A stretch of 64,000 nucleotides of DNA from Serratia liquefaciens (GTDB lineage: Bacteria > Pseudomonadota > Gammaproteobacteria > Enterobacterales > Enterobacteriaceae). Made by a program: the position numbers and the translations under genes. Shown one piece after another: positions 41,622 through 53,300 of the stretch. The notes below the pieces were generated by a model that searched no databases, had not been told where the DNA came from, and saw only the letters and a program-made list of their open reading frames with translations. Every line of letters begins with the position of its first letter. The first letter of the stretch is position 1. The stretch is from positions 1 to 64,000 of the forward strand of contig JAAXZN010000060.1 of assembly GCA_012719855.1 (NCBI GenBank), read 5' to 3'.

Positions 41622-42416
41622 ATGGCAATTTCAATTAAAACACCTGATGACATCCAAAAAATGCGCGTGGCCGGCCGCCTGGCTGCCGAAGTGCTGGAAA
41701 TCATCGAGCCGCACGTCAAGCCTGGCGTGACCACCGGCGAACTGGATCGTATCTGTCACGATCACATCACCAACCAGCAGCAGGCAATTTCCGCCTGTCT
41801 GGGCTACCACGGTTTCCCGAAATCCGTGTGCATCTCGGTTAATGAAGTGGTTTGCCACGGCATCCCGAGCGATGACAAGGTCCTGAAGGACGGCGACATC
41901 GTGAATATCGACGTTACCGTGATCAAAGACGGTTTCCACGGCGACACATCCAAAATGTTCATCGTCGGCAAACCGACCATTCTGGGCGAGCGTCTGTGCC
42001 GCATCACGCAGGAAAGTCTTTACCTGTCGCTGAAAATGGTGAAGCCGGGCATCCGCCTGCGCACGCTGGGCAAAGAGATCCAGAAATTCGTTGAAGCCGA
42101 GAACTTTTCCGTGGTGCGCGAATACTGCGGCCACGGCATTGGCGAAGTGTTCCACGAAGAACCGCAGGTGCTGCACTATGATGCCGACGACGGCGGCGTG
42201 GTACTGCAACCCGGTATGGCCTTCACCATCGAGCCAATGGTCAATGCCGGTGATTACCGCATCCGCACCATGAAAGACGGCTGGACGGTAAAAACTAAGG
42301 ATCGCAGCTTGTCGGCGCAGTATGAGCATACTATTGTGGTCACAGATAACGGCTGCGAGATAATGACGTTGCGCAAGGATGACACCATCCCCAACATCAT
42401 TACGCACGAGATGTAA
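41622..42416 (+). CDS. map: Methionine aminopeptidase type I
   Basis: Map removes initiator methionine when residue 2 is small. A 264-aa pita-bread metalloprotease of the single-domain type: CHGIPSDD, IVNIDVTVIKDGFHGD (two Asp metal ligands), EYCGHGIG (His) and TIEPM plus EHTIVVT (two Glu) are the five ligand sites. It is divergent from rpsB and 75 bp before glnD, with a terminator between. Confidence 0.98.
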   Translation: MAISIKTPDDIQKMRVAGRLAAEVLEIIEPHVKPGVTTGELDRICHDHITNQQQAISACLGYHGFPKSVCISVNEVVCHGIPSDDKVLKDGDIVNIDVTVIKDGFHGDTSKMFIVGKPTILGERLCRITQESLYLSLKMVKPGIRLRTLGKEIQKFVEAENFSVVREYCGHGIGEVFHEEPQVLHYDADDGGVVLQPGMAFTIEPMVNAGDYRIRTMKDGWTVKTKDRSLSAQYEHTIVVTDNGCEIMTLRKDDTIPNIITHEM

Positions 42417-42451
42417 GCGCCGCGGCGTATTGCCGCGATGCATGATGTCAC

Positions 42452-42476
42452 AGGCCGGCTTTTGCCGGCCTTTTTT
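42452..42476 (+). terminator. Terminator between map and glnD
   Basis: AGGCCGGC (42452-42459), loop TTTT, GCCGGCCT (42464-42471), then TTTTTAT. It lies just 15 bases before the glnD start, so glnD transcription must either read through or begin elsewhere. Confidence 0.88.
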
Positions 42477-42490
42477 ATGGGCTGCGTACT

Positions 42491-45169
42491 ATGTCTGAAA
42501 ACTTTCGCCAACAAGACACCTCGGTCATTCCACGGCAGGCCGTGCCGGAGCAGCCTGAATATCCCAACGCCTATGGCGATGAGGAGCTAAACTGCATCGC
42601 GCTGAAGCAGCGCCTCGAGCAGTTCCAACTGTGGCTGGCGGCGGCATTCAACGCCGGCTCCAGCGCCGAAAGCCTGGTCGCCGCCCGCAGCGACTTTATC
42701 GATCGCCTGCTGCGTCGCCTGTGGGTGTTCTACGGTTTCGAAGATATTCCGGAAACCGCCTTGGTGGCGGTCGGCGGCTATGGCCGTGGCGAATTGCACC
42801 CGCTTTCGGACATTGACGTGCTGGTGCTGAGTCAGCGCCGCCTGAATGAACAGCAGTCCCAGCGCGTGGGAGAATTTATCACCCTGCTGTGGGATCTTAA
42901 GCTGGAAGTGGGCCACAGCGTACGCACGCTGGAAGAGTGCCTGCTGGAGGGCCTGGCGGATCTGACCGTCGCCACCAACCTGATTGAGTCGCGTATGATC
43001 TGCGGCGATGTAGCCCTGTTCCTGCAAATGCAAAAGCACATTTTCAGCGACGGCTTCTGGCCCTCCCCCCAATTTTTCCACGCCAAGGTGGTCGAACAGC
43101 AAGAGCGCCACCAACGCTACCACGGTACCAGCTACAATCTGGAACCGGACATCAAAAGCAGCCCCGGCGGCCTGCGGGACATTCACACCCTGCTGTGGGT
43201 AGCACGCCGTCATTTCGGTGCCACTTCGCTGGACGAAATGGTCGGATTCGGTTTTCTGACCCAGGCCGAACGCAACGAGCTTAACGAATGCCAGAGCTTC
43301 CTGTGGCGCATTCGCTTCGCGCTGCATCTGGTGTTGCCCCGCTACGATAACCGATTGCTGTTCGATCGCCAGCTCAACGTGGCACAGCTGCTGCGTTATG
43401 AGGGGGAAGGCAACGAGCCGGTCGAGCGCATGATGAAAGATTTTTATCGCATGACGCGCCGCGTCGGCGAACTGAACCACATGTTGCTGCAACTGTTCGA
43501 TGAGGCCATTCTGGCGTTGGACGCCACGGAAAAACCCCGGCCGTTGAACGAAGATTTTCAACTGCGCGGTGATTTGATCGACCTGCGTGACGAAACGCTG
43601 TTTATCCGCCAGCCGGAATCGATCATGCGGATGTTCTACCTGATGGTGCGCAACCGCGAAATCAAAGGTATTTACTCCACCACCGTACGCCAACTGCGCC
43701 ATGCGCGCCGCCATCTGAAACAGCCGCTGTGCACCATTCCGGAAGCACGCGATCTGTTTATGGCCATTCTGCGCCATCCGGGTGCCGTCTCGCGGGCGCT
43801 GGTGCCGATGCACCGCCACAGCGTGCTGTGGGCCTATATGCCGCAATGGGGCAAGATCGTCGGGCAAATGCAATTCGACCTGTTTCACGCCTACACCGTC
43901 GACGAACACACCGTTCGCGTCCTGCAAAAGCTGGAAAGCTTTGCCGATGCCGAAACGCGGCCACGCCATCCGTTATGCGTTGAGCTGTATCCGCGCTTGC
44001 CGAATCCGGAACTTCTGCTGCTGGCGGCGCTGTTCCACGATATCGCCAAAGGCCGCGGCGGCGACCACTCGATCCTCGGCGCGCAGGATGCATTGGAGTT
44101 CGCCGAGCTGCATGGTTTGAATTCCCGTGAGTCGCAACTGGTGGCCTGGCTGGTACGCTGCCATTTATTGATGTCGGTCACCGCCCAGCGGCGCGACATT
44201 CAGGATCCGACGGTGATTCAGCAGTTCAGCGCCGAAGTGCAGAGTGAAACCCGTCTGCGCTATCTGGTCTGCCTGACCGTAGCGGATATCTGCGCCACCA
44301 ACGAAACCCTGTGGAACAGTTGGAAACAGAGCCTGTTGCGTGAACTCTATTTCGCCACCGAAAAACAGCTGCGCCGCGGCATGCAAAACAGCCCGGATTT
44401 GCGCGAACGCGTGCGTCACCACCGCCTGCAAGCACTGGCGCTGCTGCGCATGGACAATATCGACGAAGAGGCGCTGCACCGCATCTGGAGTCGCTGCCGC
44501 GCCGATTACTTCCTGCGCCATTCGCCGAATCAATTGGCCTGGCACGCACGCCATCTGCTGGCCCATGACTCCACCAAGCCGCTGGTGCTGGTCAGCCGTC
44601 AAGCGACGCGCGGCGGCACCGAGATTTTCATCTGGAGTCCGGATCGCCCGTACCTGTTTGCCGCCGTGGCCGGCGAAATGGATCGCCGTAACCTGAGCGT
44701 GCATGACGCGCAAATCTTCACCAACCGCGACGGCATGGCAATGGATACCTTTATCGTACTGGAGCCGGATGGCAGCCCGCTGGCGCAGGACCGCCATGCG
44801 GCGATCCGTCATGCGTTGGTGCAGGCCATTACCCAGCGGGAATATCAGCCGCCGCGCGTACGCAGGCCGTCCTCCAAGCTGCGCCATTTCAGCGTACCGA
44901 CGGAAGTCAGCTTCCTGCCGACCCACACCGACCGCCGCAGCTATCTGGAACTGACCGCGCTCGATCAGCCAGGCCTGCTGGCCCGGGTGGGCGAAGTGTT
45001 CGCCGATCTCGGGTTGTCACTGCACGGCGCGCGCATCTCCACCATCGGCGAACGGGTCGAGGATTTATTTATTCTGGCTGACAGCGATCGACGCGCCCTT
45101 AACCCGGAAACGCGCAGAAAGTTGGAACAACGGTTGACAGAGGCCCTCAATCCAAACGATAAAATGTGA
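42491..45169 (+). CDS. glnD: PII uridylyltransferase/uridylyl-removing enzyme
   Basis: GlnD uridylylates PII proteins when glutamine is low and removes UMP when it is high, so it is the glutamine sensor of nitrogen control. Domains: nucleotidyltransferase ([15 protein letters not shown] at 95-109), HD phosphohydrolase ([18 protein letters not shown], about 510-525), and two C-terminal ACT domains that bind glutamine (about 700-890). Length 892 aa (E. coli 890). It sits between map and dapD as in E. coli. Confidence 0.98.
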   Translation: MSENFRQQDTSVIPRQAVPEQPEYPNAYGDEELNCIALKQRLEQFQLWLAAAFNAGSSAESLVAARSDFIDRLLRRLWVFYGFEDIPETALVAVGGYGRGELHPLSDIDVLVLSQRRLNEQQSQRVGEFITLLWDLKLEVGHSVRTLEECLLEGLADLTVATNLIESRMICGDVALFLQMQKHIFSDGFWPSPQFFHAKVVEQQERHQRYHGTSYNLEPDIKSSPGGLRDIHTLLWVARRHFGATSLDEMVGFGFLTQAERNELNECQSFLWRIRFALHLVLPRYDNRLLFDRQLNVAQLLRYEGEGNEPVERMMKDFYRMTRRVGELNHMLLQLFDEAILALDATEKPRPLNEDFQLRGDLIDLRDETLFIRQPESIMRMFYLMVRNREIKGIYSTTVRQLRHARRHLKQPLCTIPEARDLFMAILRHPGAVSRALVPMHRHSVLWAYMPQWGKIVGQMQFDLFHAYTVDEHTVRVLQKLESFADAETRPRHPLCVELYPRLPNPELLLLAALFHDIAKGRGGDHSILGAQDALEFAELHGLNSRESQLVAWLVRCHLLMSVTAQRRDIQDPTVIQQFSAEVQSETRLRYLVCLTVADICATNETLWNSWKQSLLRELYFATEKQLRRGMQNSPDLRERVRHHRLQALALLRMDNIDEEALHRIWSRCRADYFLRHSPNQLAWHARHLLAHDSTKPLVLVSRQATRGGTEIFIWSPDRPYLFAAVAGEMDRRNLSVHDAQIFTNRDGMAMDTFIVLEPDGSPLAQDRHAAIRHALVQAITQREYQPPRVRRPSSKLRHFSVPTEVSFLPTHTDRRSYLELTALDQPGLLARVGEVFADLGLSLHGARISTIGERVEDLFILADSDRRALNPETRRKLEQRLTEALNPNDKM

Positions 45170-45212
45170 TACAAGTAACCTTTTCGTAGACAACATCAGG
45201 ACAGAGAACAGC

Positions 45213-46037
45213 ATGCAGCAATTACAAAACGTTATTGAAAACGCCTTCGAACGCCGCGCGGAAATCACCCCGGCGAACGTAGACACCGTAACGCGCGAAG
45301 CGGTAAACCAGGTGATCGGCCTGCTGGACAGCGGCGCCCTGCGCGTTGCCGAGAAGATTGACGGTCAGTGGGTAACGCATCAGTGGCTGAAAAAGGCCGT
45401 GCTGCTTTCTTTCCGCATCAACGACAACAAAGTGATGGACGGTGCCGAAACCCGTTATTACGACAAGGTTCCGATGAAGTTCGCTGATTACGACGAAGCG
45501 CGCTTCCAGAAAGAAGGCTTCCGCGTAGTGCCACCGGCTACCGTTCGCCAGGGCGCATTCATCGCCCGCAACACGGTGCTGATGCCATCCTATGTGAACA
45601 TCGGTGCTTACGTTGACGAAGGCAGCATGGTTGACACCTGGGCTACCGTCGGCTCTTGCGCGCAAATCGGCAAGAACGTTCCCCTGTCCGGCGGCGTCGG
45701 TATCGGTGGCGTACTGGAGCCTCTGCAGGCCAACCCGACCATCATTGAAGACAACTGCTTCATCGGCGCGCGTTCAGAAGTGGTTGAAGGCGTGATCGTC
45801 GAAGAAGGTTCAGTGATTTCCATGGGCGTATACCTGGGCCAGAGCACCCGCATTTACGACCGCGAAACCGGCGAAGTGCACTACGGCCGCGTGCCTGCCG
45901 GCTCGGTGGTGGTTTCCGGTAACCTGCCGTCCAAAGATGGCTCTTACAGCCTGTATTGCGCGGTGATCGTCAAAAAAGTCGATGCCAAGACGCGCGGTAA
46001 AGTCGGCATTAATGAGTTATTACGCACCATCGACTAA
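45213..46037 (+). CDS. dapD: Tetrahydrodipicolinate N-succinyltransferase
   Basis: DapD acylates tetrahydrodipicolinate with succinyl-CoA in the lysine/diaminopimelate pathway. The 274-aa protein ends in a left-handed beta-helix with hexapeptide repeats ([22 protein letters not shown]). Length equals E. coli DapD. Its product supplies lysine, used by CadA/LdcC, and DAP for peptidoglycan. Terminator follows. Confidence 0.98.
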   Translation: MQQLQNVIENAFERRAEITPANVDTVTREAVNQVIGLLDSGALRVAEKIDGQWVTHQWLKKAVLLSFRINDNKVMDGAETRYYDKVPMKFADYDEARFQKEGFRVVPPATVRQGAFIARNTVLMPSYVNIGAYVDEGSMVDTWATVGSCAQIGKNVPLSGGVGIGGVLEPLQANPTIIEDNCFIGARSEVVEGVIVEEGSVISMGVYLGQSTRIYDRETGEVHYGRVPAGSVVVSGNLPSKDGSYSLYCAVIVKKVDAKTRGKVGINELLRTID

Positions 46038-46044
46038 GCTGAAG

Positions 46045-46074
46045 ATAGCGGGTGAATCACCCGCTATTTTTTTG
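46045..46074 (+). terminator. Terminator after dapD
   Basis: ATAGCGGGTGA / TCACCCGCTAT with a minimal loop, then TTTTTTTG (46045-46074). It separates dapD from yaeH. Confidence 0.9.
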
Positions 46075-46166
46075 TCTTCATTACGTGAGCAGTCACAGTC
46101 TCTGGCGCGGTTATTCGCCATAATCCCAGACCGTGGAATAAAGTTTATTTATAAGGTGGCGCTATT

Positions 46167-46556
46167 ATGTATGACAACCTGAAAAGCTTAGGAATCAATC
46201 AACCGGAAGATGTCGATCGCTATAGCCTGCGTCAGGAGGCCAATAACGACATTCTTAAGATTTATTTCCGCAAGGATAAAGGCGAGTTCTTTGCCAAAAG
46301 CGTGAAATTCAAATATCCGCGCCAACGCAAGACCGTGGTCGCGGACAATGCCGGCCAGGGTTACAAAGAAATCCACGAAATTAACCCGAACCTGCGCTAC
46401 GTCATCGATGAGCTGGACCAGCTGTGCCAGCGGGACCAGGTCGAAGTGGATCTGAAACGCAAAATTCTTGATGACCTGCGTCATCTGGAAGGCGTGGTTT
46501 CCCACAAGATTGCCGAGATCGAATCCGATCTGGAAAAGCTGACCCGCGGGAAGTAA
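46167..46556 (+). CDS. yaeH: YaeH family protein (DUF3461)
   Basis: A 129-aa protein close to E. coli YaeH throughout: [19 protein letters not shown] at the start and [19 protein letters not shown] near the end, with a charged, probably coiled-coil C-terminus. Function unknown; cytoplasmic by sequence. It is the last gene of the block that matches E. coli 4 min; the next gene, yqcA, belongs to E. coli's 60-min region. Confidence 0.9.
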   Translation: MYDNLKSLGINQPEDVDRYSLRQEANNDILKIYFRKDKGEFFAKSVKFKYPRQRKTVVADNAGQGYKEIHEINPNLRYVIDELDQLCQRDQVEVDLKRKILDDLRHLEGVVSHKIAEIESDLEKLTRGK

Positions 46557-46582
46557 GGGTTTAGCGAACTGATACTACAGAT

Positions 46583-46641
46583 TGTAGGGGCGCAGCATGC
46601 TGCGCCCGCATTCATCGGGGCGAATATATTCGCCTCCTACA
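46583..46641. repeat. Palindromic intergenic element
   Basis: A 59-bp element bounded by TGTAGG (46583-46588) and CCTACA (46636-46641) and containing two perfect internal palindromes: GGGCGCAGCATGCTGCGCCC (46588-46607) and GGCGAATATATTCGCC (46619-46634). It has the form of a REP/MITE-like element and occupies most of the yaeH-yqcA gap, just where the gene order departs from E. coli. It lacks any coding sequence. It may also serve as a bidirectional terminator for the convergent genes. Confidence 0.75.
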
Positions 46642-46654
46642 GGCGCAGGGTAAA

Positions 46655-47104
46655 TTATTTCAGCAATGTGGCCCACTGCTCGACCCACGGGCAAGAAACC
46701 ACTTCCGGCTCCGGTTGCTCCATCGCATCGATTTCCAGCACTTCACCCACGCGGGTTGCCCCTTGCTCTTGCAGCAATGCATCAAATGCGCGCCCTGCAC
46801 CGCAGAAGTTATCGTAGCTGCTGTCACCCAACGCAATCAGTCCGTAACGCAGCTCTGGCTGGTAGCCGACCTGATCGCGAATAGCATGGAACAGCGGTGC
46901 AATGCTGTCCGGCAAATCGCCCTGACCGGTGGTGGAGGTAATCACCAACGCGTAATGCTGACGGTAAAACTGCCAGGCTTCAAGCGTGCCCTCCTCGAAC
47001 AGTTTGACCTCATGCCCCTGTTCGCTGAGGATATTTTCCGCTTCTTCCGCTACCAGCAGTGAGTTGCCGTAAACCGTTCCCACGAAGATTCCAACCTGAG
47101 CCAT
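46655..47104 (-). CDS. yqcA: Short-chain flavodoxin YqcA
   Basis: A 149-aa flavodoxin-like protein. The FMN phosphate loop is near the start ([15 protein letters not shown]), and the [11 protein letters not shown] and [17 protein letters not shown] loops contact the isoalloxazine ring. Length and sequence match E. coli YqcA. Its electron-transfer partner is unknown. Convergent with yaeH and downstream of truC on the same strand. Confidence 0.92.
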   Translation of the reverse strand: MAQVGIFVGTVYGNSLLVAEEAENILSEQGHEVKLFEEGTLEAWQFYRQHYALVITSTTGQGDLPDSIAPLFHAIRDQVGYQPELRYGLIALGDSSYDNFCGAGRAFDALLQEQGATRVGEVLEIDAMEQPEPEVVSCPWVEQWATLLK

Positions 47105-47137
47105 TGCTCCTACTCCCTTAAATACCTTTAGAAATGA

Positions 47138-47908
47138 TCAGTTATCCTGACCGCTAGCCGAGGGAAACTCAACCCCGGCAAGCTCAGGGATACTCTCCGC
47201 CCAGCCAAACTGTGACATAACGCCCTGCCAGGACTGGTCCCAGCGAGCGGAAATCTGCAGCGGTTTGCCGGTCACCGGATGAGTCAGCTGCAGATGGCTG
47301 GCGTGCAGCATCAGGCGCGAGCAACCGAAATGCTCGGCCATGCCGCGATTCTGGCGCAGGTCACCGTGCTTGCTGTCACCGATGATGGGATGGCGGATAT
47401 GTACCATATGGCGCCGCAGCTGGTGCTTGCGGCCATGTTCCGGTTTCAGCTCAACCAGGCTGTAGCGTGCGCTGTCGTAACGGCCAATCGCCACCGGCAT
47501 CTCTGCCTGCGCCAGCGGCCGATAATGGGTGATCGCCGGCTGCGGGCCTTTGTCCGCCGAGGCAAACTTGTCGGCGATTTTGTCCAGCTCTTCCGTCAAC
47601 GGGTAATCGAGGGTATCGCCTTCCAGCACGTAGCCGCGCACCACCGCATGGTAGGTTTTCTGCATTTGGTGCTGTTCAAGCTGCTGCGACAACAGCCGCG
47701 CCACCTCGCTGGACAGCGCCATCAGCAACACGCCGGATGTAGGACGGTCAAGGCGATGCACGGTAAACACATGCTGGCCAATCTGATCGCGCACGGTCTG
47801 CATCACAAACCGGGTTTCATGGCGATCCAGCCAGCTGCGGTGCACCAGCCAACCGGACGGCTTGTTCACCGCCACCAGGTGCTCGTCCTGATACAAAACC
47901 TCAATCAC
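47138..47908 (-). CDS. truC: tRNA pseudouridine(65) synthase
   Basis: TruC isomerises U65 to pseudouridine in Ile and Asp tRNAs. RluA-family pseudouridine synthase with the catalytic Asp54 in HRLDRPTSG. Length 256 aa (E. coli 260). In E. coli yqcC-truC-yqcA are adjacent; here pbpC and a macroglobulin gene separate yqcC from truC, with pbpC starting 60 bp from the truC start. Confidence 0.95.
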   Translation of the reverse strand: MIEVLYQDEHLVAVNKPSGWLVHRSWLDRHETRFVMQTVRDQIGQHVFTVHRLDRPTSGVLLMALSSEVARLLSQQLEQHQMQKTYHAVVRGYVLEGDTLDYPLTEELDKIADKFASADKGPQPAITHYRPLAQAEMPVAIGRYDSARYSLVELKPEHGRKHQLRRHMVHIRHPIIGDSKHGDLRQNRGMAEHFGCSRLMLHASHLQLTHPVTGKPLQISARWDQSWQGVMSQFGWAESIPELAGVEFPSASGQDN

Positions 47909-47968
47909 AATCTCTTTTCCTACGTAAAAGCCCAGATTCCGGCGCGAGTATACAGCAGTGCGTCAGGG

Positions 47969-50317
47969 CTAGTTAACCCATTCGATGGTCACCAGACGAC
48001 TATCGGCCCGGCCGCGATCGTCCACTGCCCGAATGCGGTACTGCCCGTTGTTGATCGGCCGCCAGTCGATGGCCTTTTTGCTGGCGCTGCTGCCGAGATA
48101 AATGTCGTCAACAAACCAGTACACCGTTTTGCTGTCGGCATCGGTCACTGCGTTGAAGGCAATTTTATCGCGTCCCTGCTGCGATTGCCGCAGGGTATAG
48201 GTGGTGTTCTTGAGCGGCGAGGTGATACGCGGCGCATTACCCCCGACGGCAATGCCGTTGTCCTTGCAGCGATTTATCGGCGGCGAACGCTTAGGCAACC
48301 CGGCCTGAGCGAACACGTTGGCCAGATCGGAAGGCCAGAACTCAAACACTTCAGTGCGGGTTTGCGCCTGGTCATAGGGCGGACAGGCCACCTCACCGCT
48401 GTGAATATCCAGCACCACCGGCCGATAAACGCTGTCGACCTTGATCGGTGACTTGCCGGGTATAAACCAGGTTTTGCCCTTTTGCTGGCACCAGGGGGTA
48501 GGTAAATCGCCGCTGGCCAGGCAAATATCCACCCGCCGTAACCGCTTCGGGAATGGCTGTCGGGGCTCCCGCAGCGAGGGATAGCTGGCATGCACACTGT
48601 CGATAATATTGAAGAATAACGGGGCCGCTGCATCGGCACCCACCAGGACATTATTGCCGCGACTGTCGAAGTTCCCTTCCCACACCACCAGCACGTAGGG
48701 CCCGAAAATCCCTACGCTCCAGGCATCGCGAAATCCCCATGAAGTCCCGGTTTTCCAATAGACCGGCAGCGACGATGAGCGCTGCGCCAACGTGTCTCCC
48801 GGCCGTCGGTGTTGTCGCAGCATATCCAGAGTAATAAAACTGGCCTCTTCGCTGAGCAAGCGCACCGCCGGCGTCTCCACATCGCTACTCAGCATGCGCA
48901 ATGGGCGCAATGCGCCGCGATTCGCCAACAAAGCATAGAGTTTCGCCAGTTCCTGAGCGGTAACCTCACCGCCCCCCAATACCAGCGACAAGCCATAGTG
49001 GTTCTCGCTGGCCATATTCTCGACGCCGCTCAGGCGCAAGAACTGGTAGAACGTCGGCTGCCGCAGCTGCGACGCCACGTACACAGCGGGAATATTGCGG
49101 CTAAAATTCAGCGCATCGGTGGCCGTTACCGGCCCGAGAAAACGCCGGTCAAAATTCTCCGGCGCGTAGGCACCAAATGAGGAAGGTACATCTTTCAGAA
49201 TGGTCATCGGATGCAGCACGCCCTGTTCCATGCCCAGGGCATAGATAAAGGGCTTTAAGGTCGAACCGGGCGAACGCTTGGCATGGGTCCCGTTCACCTG
49301 CCCTTGAATCTGGCGGTTGTAATAGTCTGCTGACCCCACCAGCCCCCTGACCCCCATATCGCGGCTGTCCACCAGCAGCACTGCGGCATTGTGGATCCCA
49401 CGGCTCTGATTGCGGGCAATAAAGGCATTTACCTGGCGTTCGACCAAACGTTGCAGCCCGACGTCCAGCGTTGTGTCGACGCGGCTGTTTCGCTTCACCC
49501 ACTGCGGAGTTTGCTGGCGCAGTTGCTCGATAAAGTGCGGTGCTATATAGGGCATCTGCTCGGGTTGACGCAGCGCCAGGGGAAGCCGAAACAGGGCCTG
49601 TTGGCTGCTGTCGGTCGCGTAGACTTGCAGCCAGCGCTGGAACAAGCGGTCGCGCGCCTGCGTCAGGGCAACGCCCAGCACGCCCGTTTTCGGTTCCAGG
49701 CGGTAACTGGGTGACTGCGGCAACACGGCCAGGGTTAACGCTTCCGGCAGGGTCAGGTCTCGCGGTGGCTTGGCGAAATAGATCAGGCTGGCGGCACCGA
49801 TGCTTTCAATATTGCGACCGTAAGGGGCATAGTTCAGATAAGCTTCCAAAATATCGTGCTTGGAGTAGCTCAGCTCAAGCTGTATCGCACGCGCGACCTG
49901 CAGCAGTTTGCCACCCGGCGTACGGGTGTTGAGATGCCAGCGCATGCGCGCCAGTTGCATGCTGATGGTCGAACCGCCCTGCATCCTGCCACCGGAAACA
50001 TAGCTGCGCCAGAAGCCGCGCGCCAGGCTAACGGGGTTAAAACCGGGATTGTAGTAAAACCACCGATCCTCATGCAGCAGCAGACCACGCACCGCCAAAG
50101 GTGAAATGTCTTCCAGCGGGGTCCACAGCCGGTAACGATCGTCATTGGCCAGCGTGATGCGCATCAGCGTACCTTGACGATCATAGTAGGTGGAGGACAG
50201 CGGTAATTCTTGCGCCAACGGCGGGTGCGGCCATAGCCGAATGGCGCCAAGCACCAGCGCGAGCAGAAAGACCGCCATCAGGCTGTTCTGCAGCCAGGGT
50301 GTTTTCAGGATTTTCAT
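47969..50317 (-). CDS. pbpC: Penicillin-binding protein 1C
   Basis: PbpC is a bifunctional class A PBP. N-terminal transmembrane anchor (about 10-30), GT51 glycosyltransferase domain (catalytic Glu83 in LLHEDRWFYYN, GGSTISMQLAR), transpeptidase with acyl-serine Ser352 in SPGSTLKPF, KTGTS (about 519-523), and a C-terminal BiPBP_C domain (about 690-780). Length 782 aa (E. coli 770). It follows the macroglobulin gene by 56 bp, as yfhM-pbpC in E. coli, where the pair is thought to act together in envelope repair/defence. Confidence 0.96.
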   Translation of the reverse strand: MKILKTPWLQNSLMAVFLLALVLGAIRLWPHPPLAQELPLSSTYYDRQGTLMRITLANDDRYRLWTPLEDISPLAVRGLLLHEDRWFYYNPGFNPVSLARGFWRSYVSGGRMQGGSTISMQLARMRWHLNTRTPGGKLLQVARAIQLELSYSKHDILEAYLNYAPYGRNIESIGAASLIYFAKPPRDLTLPEALTLAVLPQSPSYRLEPKTGVLGVALTQARDRLFQRWLQVYATDSSQQALFRLPLALRQPEQMPYIAPHFIEQLRQQTPQWVKRNSRVDTTLDVGLQRLVERQVNAFIARNQSRGIHNAAVLLVDSRDMGVRGLVGSADYYNRQIQGQVNGTHAKRSPGSTLKPFIYALGMEQGVLHPMTILKDVPSSFGAYAPENFDRRFLGPVTATDALNFSRNIPAVYVASQLRQPTFYQFLRLSGVENMASENHYGLSLVLGGGEVTAQELAKLYALLANRGALRPLRMLSSDVETPAVRLLSEEASFITLDMLRQHRRPGDTLAQRSSSLPVYWKTGTSWGFRDAWSVGIFGPYVLVVWEGNFDSRGNNVLVGADAAAPLFFNIIDSVHASYPSLREPRQPFPKRLRRVDICLASGDLPTPWCQQKGKTWFIPGKSPIKVDSVYRPVVLDIHSGEVACPPYDQAQTRTEVFEFWPSDLANVFAQAGLPKRSPPINRCKDNGIAVGGNAPRITSPLKNTTYTLRQSQQGRDKIAFNAVTDADSKTVYWFVDDIYLGSSASKKAIDWRPINNGQYRIRAVDDRGRADSRLVTIEWVN

Positions 50318-50373
50318 CAGGTCTCAACGCGCTGACGTCGGGCTGCAGAGATTAGCCCGACGTCAGCCACAGC

Positions 50374-53300
50374 TTATTTATTTTCCGCCGGCACCACCAC
50401 CAGCTTACCGTTGCCGACCGACATGGCCTGTACTTCACGGTCATACATGGCTTCACCATAGGCCGGTGGGATGACAAAGCTGCCGGTATTGGTCGCTTTG
50501 ATCTGGTAAACGAACGTCTGCACCTCGGTGCTGGCACCGCCGTAAATGATCACCCGATCTTCACGAATATCGCTGTAATCCGGCGCCCAGCTGGATCCTG
50601 AAGCCGACAGCGGTGACTGCCAACCGCTGCTTTGCGCTTCCTCCTCGCTGCCTTCTTCAGCGGCTGGTTCCGGCGGCGTTTGCTGCACCACTTCGAACCC
50701 GCCCGGCAACAGATCGACAATCGCCAGATTGCTCAACCCCTCTTTAGCGTTGGCGCGAATTTTCAGATGTACATTGACCTTCTGGCCCAGCGATACCTGC
50801 GTGACCGGTTTACCCTGCTCATCGGTGTAATCCCGGGTGATTTCCAGCCCGCGTGCCAGGGCTTTCTGTGGCGCAGCAAGGTCATAACCTGCCTGAGTCA
50901 CCGAGTACCAGGCCGGCGCATCGCCGCTGTTGGTGAAGCGGACAGCGGCGGCATCAGCGGTAAACTGCCCTTTGGCAAACAGCCCCTGCAGCTCGGCTAT
51001 CCGCTGTGGTGCCGCATTGCCGCCTTTACCGATCTGTGCAATCTCCAGCGCACCCGCGTTGGCAGACTGCGCCACCTGAGCCGAATAGCTCTCCAGCGCC
51101 AGTATGCTCATCGCGGAAGAGTAGGTGGTGTAACGCTCTTCTTTCAGCGCCTTCACCATGTTCTCCAGCACCTGCGGCGGAATCGATGCCACCTTTTCCG
51201 GGAAATGGCGGGTAATCAAATACAGCCGCGTCGCATCCTGCACCAGTGGATCAAAGTAATTCTGCGTCCACCAGGCGTTGTCATAGGCTTTGCTCAACTG
51301 CTGCCAGCTTGGCTGCAACAGTGCAGCGGCCTCGTCATCCATCTTCAGCAATTGATAAGAAGATGCCAGATACAGCGCGCTCAGATCGGTTTTCCAACTG
51401 TCCGGATAACGTTTTTGCAGCGTATCCTGCACCATTGCCAGCGCATTGGTGGTCACCTCGCCTTGCCGCGTCAGCAAATAGATAGCCCAGCTGCGCAAAC
51501 GCAGCAGATACAGGTCGTCAAAGCCGCTGGCCGCCAGTTCACGTAGTGCGCCGTTGGCTTCCTCAAGCATGCCCTCCGGCAGCGCATACCCGGCTTCTTT
51601 GGCCTCCAACAGATACTGGACCACATACGGCGTAACGAAAGGATCGGCATCTGGTGATGACCGCCAGGCGCCGATGGCCCCGCTATCATTCTGGCGAGAA
51701 CGCAACACGCCGAGCAGGTTGCGTAGCTGTTTGCTAACCTCTGCCTGGCTCAGGCCCCCCGCCATTTCCGGATGACGGCTCTGCAGGATCAGCGGAATCG
51801 AGCGGCTGACGATCTGCTCGGAACAGTAATAAGGGTAGTCTGCCAGGTATTGAGCCAGCCCGTTGGTCAGCACCAGCGGCGAATGGGAAACCGCCGCCTG
51901 GCGCTGCGCATAGGCGTCAAACATCTGACGCAGGCCTTCGACGTTTTGGCTGCTGCCGCTCATCCGTCCCATCACCGTTTGGGTGCGGTACGGCATTGCC
52001 GGGCGCACCGAGGTGCTGACCGTGCGGCGGCTGCTCTTGTCGCCATAGCTGGCGTCAAACACCAAAGGTGCATCCCCCAACGCAGATTTGGCACGCAGTC
52101 GGAAATTAACCACACCCTCGCGTTTTTCCGCCAGCGACAGACCTTGTACCGCATTGCCTACCACTTCCAACTGAGGAGGTGGCGTAAAGTGCACGCTCAC
52201 CGCCACCTGTTGACCGTTCAATCCTTCGAGGTTGTTACTGACGCCCACGCTGACGTCAAACTCATCGCCCGGTGCCACCATCGCCGGCACGTTTGGCGTC
52301 ATGATGAAGTTGTCCCGCACCGTCGCGGCGGTTTGCGCCTTGCCGATTTTATCCGGCGTGACCGAGATAGCCATGACCCGGATTTTACCGTTGAAGTAAT
52401 CCGGCACCGGATAGACGAATGACTTCTCGCCGTTCACCTCGGTGATGCCGGACCAGTAGGCGACCGGCTTATCGCGCTTGCGTTTGAACGGGTTCAGGTT
52501 GAGATCCAACCCTTCCCCTGCATCGCCGCCCGGGGCCGCCGTCAGCGCCATCAGCTTGCTGAACTCCGGCAGGATCAGGTCAAGAATTTGCGAGCTGGTG
52601 ACGCTCAGTTCACGCTTGCTGAAGAAGAACTCCAGCGGATCTTTTAGCCGGTAGCGAGCCACCTGCAGGATCCCTTCATCGACGGCAAACAACGCCACCT
52701 GCTGCGGGCCGTCGGTTTTCACCGACATGGTCAGATCCTCACCGGGCTTAATCACCGTCGGTGCCGTCACTTGCAGCCCATTTTGCCGTGCGCGGGTGCT
52801 GATTTTGAAAGGCATAACGCCGTAACTCAGCGGGCTCATAAAGATTTCGCTGGAGTTGACGTCGCGCACAAACTGCACGTTGATGTAACCGTTGCCCTCC
52901 ATGCCGGTCGGCAGGCGAATTTTCTGTACCGAGCTGGTGGTGTCGCTATGGAACCACTGCCAGGCGTAAACCCGATCTTTCTCGATGGTGATCAGGCCGC
53001 TACCGGTGTAAGGCGCGTTGATCGACACCTCTATCTCTTCGCCAGGCTGATATTCCGCCTGGTTCAGCTTCAATTTCAGTTCCGCATTGCGATCCAGCGA
53101 ACGGCTAAGGTTGGCATTCCCGGCCACGCTGTAGGCAACGCGGTTAAGCACCTTGCCCTGCGCGTCTTCAATCACCAGCACAAAGTCACCCGGCTTGTCG
53201 GTCGCCAGCCGCAGATCATTCCCCTGTTCACTCAGTGCCAACGGCTGCTCCGACAGCGACACTTCCTTCATTTTCGATTGATATTTGTAAACGCCGGAAT

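Noticed and set aside
42587..43969. 460-codon open frame antisense to glnD
   Set aside because: It lies wholly inside glnD on the opposite strand, has shadow composition of a GC-rich gene and no family motif or ribosome site.
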